A stretch of DNA of 18,354 nt from Streptococcus oralis (lineage in GTDB: Bacteria; Bacillota; Bacilli; Lactobacillales; Streptococcaceae): contig CAJPKC010000004.1 of the NCBI GenBank assembly GCA_905370255.1, forward strand, positions 1 through 18,354, written 5' to 3'. The notes below the pieces were generated by a model, which ran no database searches, was not told the DNA's origin, and worked only from the letters and a program-made list of their open reading frames with translations. Below, piece by piece: positions 1 to 9,400 of the stretch (position 1 is its first letter; each line of letters opens with the position of its first letter). A program made the translations under genes and the position numbers.

Positions 1-3000
1 TTTCAACTGTCTTGCTTACTGGGTTGTAAACGTGAACTGTTTGGTTGGCTGTATTTTCAATATCAGCACCAGCTTTAACAGATTCTTTCACAGTTGCTGG
101 AATATCAAATTTATAGTAACGTCCAAAGGCGAACTTAGTAGTATCGATAACAGGGTTGTTTACTTTATCTTTGATAAATTCATCTTTTGAAGTTGCAGTG
201 ATTGTACCGTTTTCAACTTTGATGTCGAATTTAGCAGTCACATCTGCACCAGTTACTGAATCGTAGGCTTTGATATCAGATGCGTTAACGTTCAATTTAT
301 CTGCGTCGTATGTATCAGATACACCAACGTATTGGATGTTGTTAGCTTCTGTGAATTTAGTAGTATCAAGCCATACTTGGTATACCAATTTAGAACCGCG
401 TTTAACAGTCTTAGTATTCAAGTTTTCTGGTTCGTTGTTTGCAACACCATCAACATATGGATTCGCATTTGTTGCTGTGTACTCGTTACCAGGTACATCA
501 TCGTCGTCATCCATCAACTTGTCACCAGTGATGTCATATTTCTCTTTAGAAACGACAAATTTTTCTGGTTGGAATTCAGGAGTTTCTGGAGGAGTGACTT
601 TGTTGTTGAATTCTTTATCTGCAGTACCGTCAGTAGCGTTACCATTAGCGTCTACACCACCAGTTGATGTAACGTTTGTAACAGTAGTCAATGTGTGACC
701 GTTCTTAGCAACTTCAACTGTCACTGTAGCTTTCATCTTATCGTAAGTCATTCCGAATTCTTTGTTTTCAGGAATCACTTCTTCTACAGTGTAAGTGTGT
801 GTACCAACTTTAGTATTGTCGAATGACAATTCTGAGAAGGTTACGTTACCAGCAGCATCATTTTTAACTGTTTCAACGACGTTACCAGCAGCATCTTTCA
901 ATACGAAGCTAAATTCACCAGCTTTAAGTTCACGACCTGCCAATTTCTTAGTGAAGTCAAACTTAGTTACAACTGGAGAAACTACATAGTTGTTGAACTC
1001 TGTGTCTTCAGGCATTGTAACAGCAGTACTCAAGAGACCTGTAGCAGCATCTTTAGTAACTTTAACTTTCACTTCTGCGTTCATAGTATCGTAATCGATG
1101 TTTGTATCGTTACCAGCTTTTTCACGCACAGTGTAAGTGTGTTCACCTTCAGCACTGTATTCAATAGCATCAAATGTGATTGAACCATCTGCTGCATTTT
1201 TCTTAGTTTGAATAACGTTGCCGTTTTCAAGCAATTCGAATGTGAAGGCACCTGCTGTAAGCTCTTTACCTTCAAGACGTTTAGTGAACTTGAATTGAGC
1301 TTGAGTTGGAGCTGATGTGAATGTATTGTTGAATTCTGTATCAGTTGGAAGAGTTGCTACAGCAGTAAGCGCATGACCTGACTTAGTAACAGTAACTGTT
1401 ACGTTAGCTTTCATTGGGTCATAAGTCATACCTGCTTCAGAACCTTGAACTTCTTCTACAGTGTACTTGTGGTTACCAACTTGAGCATTTGTAAATGTCA
1501 AGGCATCGAAACGAACACGTCCGCTAGCATCATTTTGTTTTGTTTGAAGGACTTTACCATCTTTGTCTTTCAATACGAAGCTAAATTCGCCAGCTTTCAA
1601 GTTACGACCTGCAAGAGCTTTGCTGAAGTCAAATTGAGCAGTTACAGGAGCTACAACGTGGTTGTTGAAGATCTTGTCATCAGTACCAGTTGCTTCACCA
1701 CCTGTTGAAGTCATTTCAGTCTTAGCAGCCAAAAGACCTGTAGTAGCATCTTTAGTAACCGTTACTTTAACTGCGATAGTCATTTCATCGTAGTCTACAT
1801 CGGCATTGTTGCCTTTCACTTCTTTAACAGTGTAGTTGTAGACACCTTCATGGTCAAATGACAATTCGCTAAAGTTAATCTTACCGTTAGCTTTGTTGGT
1901 TACAGTTTCATTAACATTGTTATCACCAGTCAACGTGAAGCTAAAGTCACCTGCGTTCAAAGTACCATTTGAAAGTGATTTATCAAAGTCAAGGTTAACT
2001 TTAACCGCACCTGGTGTGAATGTGTTATTGAATTCTGTATCTGCTGGAAGAATGTTAGTTGCTTTAAGAACGTGGCCTTCCTTAGTAACAGTGATTGTTA
2101 CTTCAGCTTTCATTGTATCGTAAGTCATACCAGCTTCTTTATTATCTGGGATAACTTCTTCTACAGTATACTTGTGAGTACCAACTTGAGTATTATCAAA
2201 TGTCAAGTCATCAAAGGCAATAACACCATTAGCGCTGTTTTTCTTGGTCTGAAGAACATTACCAGTTGAATCTTTAAGAGCAAATGTAAATTCGCCTTCT
2301 TTAAGAGTACGACCTGCAAGAGCCTTACTAAAGTCGAACTTAGTCTTAACTGGAGCTACAACGTAGTTATTGAAAATTTTATCATCTGCACTTGATTTGA
2401 ATCCACCTTCAGCACTGTATTTAACTGAAGCTTGCAAATCACCAGCAGCATTTTTCTCAGTTACAGTAACTGTCATTGTAACAGTCATTGCATCATAATC
2501 GACGTTTGTATCTGAGCCTTTAACCTCAGTAATTGTGTAAGTGTATACTCCAGCTTTGTTAAATGTTAATTTACTAAATGTAGCTTTACCATTTTGGTTA
2601 GTTACTGTTTCTTCATATGAAGGAACTGATTTGTTAGCTTGCTCTTCTTTAATCTTAAAGCTAAATTCACCATTAACAAGTGTGCGTCCTTCAAGTTGTT
2701 TTTCAACTTCTGGAGTCACTGTTACAGGTTCTGACTTCACATAGTAGTAGACTGTTGGCTTGTATGGCGTCAAAGAGTTGAGCAAGTCAACGTTAGTACC
2801 AATACCTCCTACTCCACGCTCTAATTGTGCGTTTGGAGAAAGGTGACCGATATTATCTCCCAAGAATGGTACAAATACTGTCTTATACGGAGTGTAAGAA
2901 GCATCTCTTTGGAAATCAAATGGAACGTCCTTACCATTTGGATAGTTCGTTTTTGCCCCTGTTCTTGGATCAGTTACAGTGTGTGCAATCGTTTTAAGTG

Positions 3001-4795
3001 GTGTTTTCTTAACAACCAACTCTTCTTTGTTATAATCACCTGGTTTAATAGGCTTGGTTTCTGCTAGCAACATATAGCCATCAGTGTTCAATGTACCATC
3101 AGAACGTTTGTTTTGTTGTCTTGGATCTAATAAGTAAACACGAATAACAACAGATCCATCTTCTCCAACAATTTCTTTGATACGTTTTATTCCAGCACGA
3201 TCAGCATCCATAAACTTGGTACCAACTGTATAAGGACGGCTAACATAACCAGTTGTTGAATCTGGAGTAGCTGTTTGATAAAGTTTGTAACCATCAAATT
3301 GACGTTCACCAGATGCTGTAAAGTGTTGTCCTTCCATCGCTTTCAGCGTGTAGTTGGCTAATGTTACTTCATTACCATTTGGTACATAATCTTGAACAGT
3401 TTTATCTGTTTTATTCGCATTAAATGAAGCATTATTTCTATCGACTACTCTATAGTAAGTTGATTTTTGAACAAATAATGGAATTTTAGCATTCGTATCT
3501 GTAATAGTACGACCATTATATGCTGGTTCTACAACGTTGATGATATCCGTTGAATTACGCGCAGCATAAACTGCATCATATAAAGCTTGTTCTGTAGGAG
3601 TTAGATTGTGTCCTGGAGCAACTAAAGCCTTGATACTTGGACCAACTTCATATCCAAGTTGGATAAACGGTGAATCTGTCTTCCCTGGTCCAGCACCTAA
3701 ACCTTTATCGTAATCTACTTGCCAAGTTAACTCCCCATTAGAGGCTGCTTTGGTAGTCGTAAATTTTTGAATACCACTAGAAGCTGATACGGTTCTTGTT
3801 TCTACTACATTACCAGTGTTCTTGTCAACCAATTCAACAGTAGTATCTGTTGAAGCATCAAATCTCTTGTAAGCACGTGTATAGTAATTTGTATGGTAAC
3901 GTTTGTTGAAATTAGTAAGATCTACGATACTATAAGTATAGTAGTCACCTTCTTTAGCTTGGTAGCCCGATGGCACTGTTTGAGATCGAACAGTTGCACC
4001 ATTAGGATCTGTCATATCTGGAGTAGCTTTTTCACCATCTTTAAGGTGAGTTTCTACAGAGACCGCCTCATAGTTGTGATCTGTCAAAGCACGTGTATTA
4101 CGACGACGGCTACGACTTGTTGCCAAAGCACCAGCATTTGTGATATCACTAGCAGCACGGTCAAGTGTTGCACTACGGTCTGCAGCAGATCTTACAGAAT
4201 AAGTATTTGCTGTAACACGTGGGCTAACACTTGTAGCTTCTGCTGCGGTTTCGGCTGCTTCAGTATTTTCAGTTGCTGGAGCAGTTGTTGATGCTGTAGC
4301 TGAAGTGTTTGAAGCTGTTCTTGTTGAAGCTGGTGTTTCAACATTGTTGCTGGCTGTAGCTGTTGATGCTACTGTAGCTGGCTTAGCTGCTTCTGAAGTA
4401 GCTTTTTCTGTTGGCTTTGCAGCCTCTGAAGCTGGTTTAGAAGCTTCTGGTTTCGCAGTTTCTGTAGCTTGTTTGTCAGTTGCCTCTGCGGCAACCTTAT
4501 CTGTTGTTGAAGCTTCTGGCGTCAAGTTAAATGTTGACGCAGTTGCCTCAGTTGAAGATACAGCTGCAGTAGGATCTGCTTGAGCTGTTGATGCTGTATT
4601 CGTCTCAACCAGTTCTGAAGAACTTTCGCCCTCAACTGATGAACCAGGGTTTGATGAAGAAGCATCAGATGCTACGACTTCATCAGCCTGTGCAGTGTGA
4701 GCAGCAAAGAGTGCCGTCCCCAACAAGACTGAAGCGACACCAAATGAATATTTACGCAATGAAAAGCGCTGGCGCCTGTTGAAAATGTCTTTCAT
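1..4795 (-). CDS. Giant YSIRK-type surface adhesin with isopeptide modules, 5' part only
   Basis: I read 1598 uninterrupted codons from ATG at 4795 down to the window edge; the C-terminus and any sorting signal are outside. Residues 1-37 are a signal peptide with the RKYSFG motif and an AQA/DE cleavage site. Residues 38 to about 225 are Ser/Thr/Ala/Glu-rich, followed by the Arg-rich motif SRSRRRNTRAL. Residues about 236-685 form a putative binding region of unknown fold, ending in YYYVKSEP. Six FctA/SPIL-like modules follow (about 688-811, 812-925, 929-1047, 1048-1159, 1161-1271, 1271-1401). Each has the Lys of the first strand (as in FDFSKAL), the Glu of YTVEE and the second Asn of EFNN. A C2-type module starts at about 1404 (PEKFVV, YQVWLDT, IENTA). 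The family role is cell-wall adhesion or biofilm; the ligand is unknown. It is a paralogue of the 3446-residue gene upstream. The start is fixed by a good ribosome binding site 8 nt away and by the matching signal peptide. Confidence 0.93.
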   Translation of the reverse strand, partial: MKDIFNRRQRFSLRKYSFGVASVLLGTALFAAHTAQADEVVASDASSSNPGSSVEGESSSELVETNTASTAQADPTAAVSSTEATASTFNLTPEASTTDKVAAEATDKQATETAKPEASKPASEAAKPTEKATSEAAKPATVASTATASNNVETPASTRTASNTSATASTTAPATENTEAAETAAEATSVSPRVTANTYSVRSAADRSATLDRAASDITNAGALATSRSRRRNTRALTDHNYEAVSVETHLKDGEKATPDMTDPNGATVRSQTVPSGYQAKEGDYYTYSIVDLTNFNKRYHTNYYTRAYKRFDASTDTTVELVDKNTGNVVETRTVSASSGIQKFTTTKAASNGELTWQVDYDKGLGAGPGKTDSPFIQLGYEVGPSIKALVAPGHNLTPTEQALYDAVYAARNSTDIINVVEPAYNGRTITDTNAKIPLFVQKSTYYRVVDRNNASFNANKTDKTVQDYVPNGNEVTLANYTLKAMEGQHFTASGERQFDGYKLYQTATPDSTTGYVSRPYTVGTKFMDADRAGIKRIKEIVGEDGSVVIRVYLLDPRQQNKRSDGTLNTDGYMLLAETKPIKPGDYNKEELVVKKTPLKTIAHTVTDPRTGAKTNYPNGKDVPFDFQRDASYTPYKTVFVPFLGDNIGHLSPNAQLERGVGGIGTNVDLLNSLTPYKPTVYYYVKSEPVTVTPEVEKQLEGRTLVNGEFSFKIKEEQANKSVPSYEETVTNQNGKATFSKLTFNKAGVYTYTITEVKGSDTNVDYDAMTVTMTVTVTEKNAAGDLQASVKYSAEGGFKSSADDKIFNNYVVAPVKTKFDFSKALAGRTLKEGEFTFALKDSTGNVLQTKKNSANGVIAFDDLTFDNTQVGTHKYTVEEVIPDNKEAGMTYDTMKAEVTITVTKEGHVLKATNILPADTEFNNTFTPGAVKVNLDFDKSLSNGTLNAGDFSFTLTGDNNVNETVTNKANGKINFSELSFDHEGVYNYTVKEVKGNNADVDYDEMTIAVKVTVTKDATTGLLAAKTEMTSTGGEATGTDDKIFNNHVVAPVTAQFDFSKALAGRNLKAGEFSFVLKDKDGKVLQTKQNDASGRVRFDALTFTNAQVGNHKYTVEEVQGSEAGMTYDPMKANVTVTVTKSGHALTAVATLPTDTEFNNTFTSAPTQAQFKFTKRLEGKELTAGAFTFELLENGNVIQTKKNAADGSITFDAIEYSAEGEHTYTVREKAGNDTNIDYDTMNAEVKVKVTKDAATGLLSTAVTMPEDTEFNNYVVSPVVTKFDFTKKLAGRELKAGEFSFVLKDAAGNVVETVKNDAAGNVTFSELSFDNTKVGTHTYTVEEVIPENKEFGMTYDKMKATVTVEVAKNGHTLTTVTNVTSTGGVDANGNATDGTADKEFNNKVTPPETPEFQPEKFVVSKEKYDITGDKLMDDDDDVPGNEYTATNANPYVDGVANNEPENLNTKTVKRGSKLVYQVWLDTTKFTEANNIQYVGVSDTYDADKLNVNASDIKAYDSVTGADVTAKFDIKVENGTITATSKDEFIKDKVNNPVIDTTKFAFGRYYKFDIPATVKESVKAGADIENTANQTVHVYNPVSKTVE

Positions 4796-4803
4796 GTTTA
4801 AGT

Positions 4804-4810
4804 CTCCCTC
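4804..4810 (-). promoter_or_regulatory. Ribosome binding site of the partial adhesin
   Basis: On the minus strand GAGGGAG lies 8 nt before the ATG at 4795. The same motif sits 7 nt before the start of the paralogue, which supports both start choices. Confidence 0.85.
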
Positions 4811-4877
4811 TAAAAAAATAGTTAGTTATAGATACATGATTATAAGTTAATTCCCCTCATATCCATGATTCTTTTTC

Positions 4878-4906
4878 ATTCTAACATTCTGACAATTTAG
4901 AGTCAA
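4878..4906 (-). promoter_or_regulatory. Sigma-A promoter of the partial adhesin
   Basis: On the minus strand TTGACT (4901-4906) is followed by a 17-nt spacer and TAGAAT (4878-4883). Transcription would start near 4871, giving a 5' untranslated region of about 75 nt. Both hexamers, the spacer length and most of the spacer sequence are conserved in front of the paralogous gene, which makes this call more secure than a lone match. Confidence 0.8.
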
Positions 4907-4952
4907 GTGATTAAATAATGTTTTTTAAAAAAAGTTTAGTTATCTGACAATT
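4888..4952 (-). promoter_or_regulatory. Paired operator-like motifs AATTGTCAGA upstream of and within the promoter
   Basis: On the minus strand AATTGTCAGA occurs at 4888-4897, inside the -10/-35 spacer, and at 4943-4952. The starts are 55 bp apart. The upstream copy is part of an imperfect inverted repeat at 4940-4950. The same pair with the same 55-bp spacing exists in front of the paralogue. A site inside the spacer would suit a repressor and the distal one a co-operating site. The binding protein is unknown and the regulatory role is inferred. Confidence 0.5.
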
Positions 4953-6234
4953 GTAAGAGTAACGTTATTTACAAAAAACATAAAAACGTTAGAAACCTTT
5001 TATTTATAACATGTTAAGCGTTTTCTAAAATAAGGCGACAACTACTGTTTTCTAATATTTCATTATATAAATTACGCTTTTCTAAAATAAATTAACTCGG
5101 ATTACATTTGTTGTTTTCTAATAAAAGCGTCAAAGATTCCAAACCCATCTCATGGTCCATAAATACTTAAATCACCATATATAAACAGAAGTAAGTTCTA
5201 AAAATAGTAATTTAAATCTATAATCCGAAAGAAATAATATTATAAAAATGAATTAACATCTTATAATATACACTATATTATTCTCACTTTAATCCATAAT
5301 AATGGCAATATACGCACATAACCTCTCATTTCTTTTCCTTTTACACTCATATAGATATTTTTATCTTTAATGAAAATGGCATATACATCTAGTCCTAACC
5401 TTAGAATAACTTTATCCGTCTAAAATAATACTAACATCTTCTTCGTTTAACAGTATTTCTTCATTAACACTAGTAAAATCTTAAAGAAAGTTTGCAACAA
5501 TCCAACATCCATAATTGCTCTCACCTGTTTAGCATACTAGTATTCAACTTAAAAAAGACTCTCATAAGTTAGGATTAATAGAGAATGAGTCCTAGTATTT
5601 TCTAACTTCAAAAAATCAAAAGATAACAAAACCTGTGAGAAAAATTATGCCTACTAGTATCTTATTCAAATACAAATGAAAGAATAACCAACGATATTAC
5701 GAAATAATTTCAATACTCAAAATAGTACCAGTAATACATTTCTATCTTATAAGAGATCTTTGAGCATCCAATTACAAAGCAACTATCAGAAAGTCTCCTC
5801 CCTTTCCAATACTGTTAACTAATCCGACTACTAGATGTTATCTTTAATGTCGCTCCCTATTGCTTCTATGAAACTTCTACCTCCCATCATCTTAATCATA
5901 AAATGAGTAATGATAGTCTATTGAAAGTTCATAAGAGAACTTAAACTTTGATTTTTTCTGATTTCTCAATCAAAAAATGATGGTGTAGCCCCTAGATAAG
6001 ATGCTTCTATTGTGACTGCAAGATTATCAAATTCACCATAACTAAATAGACAATAGCTCAAAGTCTTTTATCAGCTTCTACCATTACCCACATCATTCAT
6101 AATATATTTTATTTGAAAGTACTAATCTACTGTCATGAAGAAGTTAATATCAATTTGAATCTACTCATCTCTTGTGAGAGAAACAATCAGATCATCCTCC
6201 TCACACATGTCCATGTAATAAGTTAGCAAAATAT
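4953..6234. other. AT-rich intergenic stretch with no intact gene, possibly decayed coding DNA
   Basis: About 1.3 kb between the two adhesin genes contains no long open reading frame on either strand. Read on the minus strand there are protein-like stretches broken by many stops. Examples are about 24 codons at 5969-6040 reading YGEFDNLAVTIEA and onwards, and a frame around 5780-5850 containing LVVGLVNSIGKGGDF. These could be relics of an old gene or chance runs. I do not recognise a family, and no promoter or ribosome binding site accompanies them. Confidence 0.4.
5021..5121. repeat. Four spaced copies of TTTTCTAA
   Basis: The octamer TTTTCTAA (TTAGAAAA on the minus strand) occurs at 5021, 5048, 5078 and 5114, with spacings of 27, 30 and 36 bp. 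It lies 115-240 bp upstream of the partial adhesin promoter. It could be a cluster of regulator sites, but the DNA here is very AT-rich and no matching cluster was seen upstream of the paralogue, so chance is a real alternative. Confidence 0.25.
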
Positions 6235-6271
6235 AAAAAAAGTTCCACAGCCCATAAAGACTTTGGAACTT
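6235..6271 (-). terminator. Second rho-independent terminator downstream of the giant adhesin
   Basis: On the minus strand AAGTTCCA pairs perfectly with TGGAACTT. An inner AGTC/GGCT stem with one G-U pair closes a TTTATG loop, and a T-run follows (5 further T, then ATATTTT). It lies about 50 nt beyond the first terminator, so it is probably a back-up stop. Confidence 0.75.
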
Positions 6272-6320
6272 CTTAATTGACTTCATTATTGGTCACTTAC
6301 GATATTTTTAAGTGCCGAAC

Positions 6321-6352
6321 AAAAAGAAGCCTGACCTTATTCGGTCAAGCCT
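6321..6352 (-). terminator. Rho-independent terminator of the giant adhesin
   Basis: On the minus strand AGGCTTGACC pairs with GGTCAGGCTT (10 bp, two G-U pairs) around a GAATAA loop. CTTTTTG follows. It starts 60 nt after the stop codon of the 3446-codon gene, which explains transcript ending there and separates it from the next adhesin gene. Confidence 0.85.
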
Positions 6353-6411
6353 CTCTTCTTGAAAACTGAAATAATCTTACTAACTATCTTATTTTTACGC
6401 CTATTATTATC

Positions 6412-9400
6412 TTAGTCTTCTTTTTTTCGTTTTCCTGCCAAACCAAGTCCAGCTGCCGCAAGGAGTCCTCCGAATGCCATTGCTACTACAGACTTGTTCT
6501 CACCAGTCTTAGGAAGACCCTGTTCTCTAGATACTTCTGGAGATGTCGGTGGTGTAACTGGTGGTACTACTGGAGTTGGTGGTGTTGGCGGTGTAACTGG
6601 TGGCACCACTGGAGTTGGTGGTGTTGGCGGCGTAACCGGTGGCACCACTGGAGTTGGTGGTGTTGGCGGTGTAACCGGTGGCACCACTGGAGTTGGTGGT
6701 GTTGGTGGTGTAACTGGTGGCACCACTGGAGTTGGTGGTGTTGGTGGTGTAACTGGTGGCACCACTGGAGTTGGTGGTGTCGGTGGCGTTACAATGTTGT
6801 TGAACTCAGTATCTTCTGGCAATTTAGAAGTTACTGTCATAACGTTACCACCCTTAGCTACCAAAACAGTAACTTTAGCTACCATCTTATCGTAAGTTAC
6901 TGTAGTATCATTACCTTTCACTTCTTCAACCGTGTAGAAGTGGATACCTTCTTCACCATGTTTGTACTCAAGTGCTGAGAACTTAATCTTACCGTCAGCA
7001 TCATTGCTTACAGTTTCAATCACTTTACCTTTTCTATCCTTAAGTACAAAGCTAAACTCACCAGCCTTAAGGTCACGACCTTCTAGTTTTTTAGTGAATT
7101 CAAACGTAACACTAGCTGAAATGTTAACAACACGTTTTTCAGTTGGTTTTTCAGGTGTTTTCACGACCTTCTTAACTGTTGGGTCGTAGTAGTGAACTGT
7201 TTGTCCCGCTGTGTTTTCAATATCTGAACCAGAAGGTACGTCAAACTCACCTTTTTCATTCTTACTGTCTTTAACAATTGCCGGAATGTCAAACTTATAG
7301 TAACGACCAAAGGCAAACTTAGTTGTATCGATAATTTGGGTATTATCTTTATCACCAAGTGACTTAGTGAAGCCATCTTTAAGGTTGGCTGTAATCACAC
7401 CGTTTTCAACCTTGATATCGAACATTGCTGTAACATCTTTACCAGTTTTACCATCGTATGCTTTGATATCTGGTTGGTTAACATTAAGTTTCTTCTCATC
7501 GTAGTTATCAGTGATACCAACGGTTTGAATATAATCCTTGTTGTTTGCGTCAAATTTAGTTGTATCAAGCCATACTTGGTAAACCAATTTATCGCCACGT
7601 TTCACAGTCTTAGTATTCAAGTTTTCTTTCTCGTTGTTGTCTGTCTTGTCTACGTATGGGTTCGCATTAGTATCCGCATACTTGTCTGCCAACTCTTTAT
7701 CATCATCAACGAGTTTATCACCAGTAATGTCAAATTTCTCTTGGTTTACAACATATTTCTCTGGTTGGAACTTAGGTTTTTCTGGTGGAACCACCTTGTT
7801 GTTGAACTCTTTGTCGTTAGCATCTGTAGCATTTCCACCTGCAGAAGCATGATTAACGACAGTCTTAAGAATTTTACCATCCTTAGTTACTTGTACTGTC
7901 ACCGTTGCTTTCATAGCATCGTAAGAAATACCAGGTTTATTGTCATTGACTTCTTCTACAGTATAAGTAAATGTCTTACCAAGATCAGCCTTGCTGAACA
8001 AGAGTTGTTCAAACTTGATATGTCCGTCTTTATCATTTGATACAGTTTGAAGGACTTTTCCATCTTGGTCTTTCAATAAGAAGCTGAACTCACCTGCAGT
8101 CAACTCACGTCCTTCAAGTTTCTTAGTATAGTTGAACTCAAGTGGAACTGGAACGTTATTTTCACGTGTTTGAGTTGGTTTTTTAGGAGTTGTAACTTGC
8201 TTATTGTAAGGGTTGTATTGATGAACAATTTCATTGGCCGTATTACTAAACTCAACACCGTCATTGTCTTTAATATTTTTAACAGTTGCTGGGATATCAA
8301 ATTTATAGTAACGTCCAAAAGCGAACTTAGTCGTATCAATAACTGGAGTCGCATCAGTTGCACTAATAGGTTTAGTCAAACTTGGTTTAGAAGTTGCGTA
8401 GATGACACCGTTTTTGATTGAAATATCAAATTTATCAGTAACATCTGTTTCACCATCGTAAACCTTGATTGCTGACTCATCAATATCAAGTTTAGCTTCA
8501 TCATAGTCATCTGTGATTCCTACTGATTGAATATTGCTTTCAGCTGTAAATTCACGAGTATCAAGCCATACTTGGTAGTAGAATTTCTGACCACGAGTAA
8601 GTGTATGGTGATTCAAGTTTTCAGCTTCAACCTTACCGTTAGGCGCATCATCATCGAGAAGTTTTGTGCCCTTAAGATCAAATTTTTCTTTAGAAACAAC
8701 ATACTTCTCTGGTTTGAAGTTTGGTGTTACGTTATTGTCAAATACTGTATCATCCGCAGTAAAGGCATCTCCACCTTCAGTAGCATAAGAGATAACTGTT
8801 GACAACTGATCACCAGAAGAAGGCTGAATAACTTGAACAGTCACGTTAACCTTCATATCATCATAAGTAACACCTGGTTTGTCACCTTTCTCTTCTTCAA
8901 CAATATAGTTAAATGTTTGACCAATATCAGCTTTTGAATAGTTGATTGTCTTGAAGGTAACTTTACCATCTGCATCATTCTTAGCCTTCTCAAGAATCTT
9001 ATTAGTTTCTTTATCTTTCAAGACAAAGCTAAATTCATCTGCTTGCAATTTGCGACCATTAAGTGTCTTACCAAAGATTAGCTGAATAGCTGTTGGAATG
9101 TTGTTCACACGTTTTTGCGTTGGCTTATCTGGAGTCTCAACTGTATGCGTTCTTGGGTTATAATAATGAACCGTTTGTGTCGCAGTATTTTCGATTTCAG
9201 AACCATCGTAAGCATCTTGACTAACTGTAGCAGGTATAACTACTTTGTAGTAACGACCAAATTCAAACTTAGTTGTATCAATAACTTGAGTATTATTTGC
9301 ATCACCTAGTGACTTCGTAAAGCCTGATTTCAAGTTTGCAGTGATAATACCGTTAGTAACAGCAACGTCAAACTTAGATGTCACATCTGCACCAGTCTCA

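Larger units (their letters stand above)
4796..4952 (-). repeat. Duplicated promoter/5' UTR block, copy 1
   Basis: This block lines up with 16753-16908 over almost its whole length with at most one base of length difference. Shared parts are the upstream AATTGTCAGA motif, a T-run followed by an A-run, TTGACT-N17-TAGAAT, CTTATAATCATGT, CTATAACTAACTAT and AGAGGGAGA. It shows that the gene duplication included the regulatory region. Confidence 0.85.

Noticed and set aside
3893..4583. Plus-strand open frames opposite the partial adhesin, including an Ala/Val-rich one
   Set aside because: They are the antisense reading of the Ser/Thr/Ala-rich and N-terminal coding regions. They lack ribosome binding sites and have low-complexity or Cys-rich translations typical of shadow frames.
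4836..4841. Second -10 element (TATAAT on the minus strand) in the adhesin 5' UTR
   Set aside because: It is conserved in both copies but has no -35 hexamer at a suitable distance, while TTGACT-N17-TAGAAT just upstream is a complete promoter.
5021..5121. CovR or CodY boxes
   Set aside because: Only two of the four octamers contain ATTAGA, a CovR-like hexamer, and the best CodY-like match lacks the central base of the consensus. In AT-rich DNA neither is convincing.
6556..6789. Possible CRISPR-like array
   Set aside because: The repeats are directly adjacent without spacers and lie in frame within the adhesin gene.
6494..6895. Plus-strand Gly/Val/Thr repeat protein
   Set aside because: It is the reverse complement of the 39-bp coding repeats of the adhesin and has no independent support.
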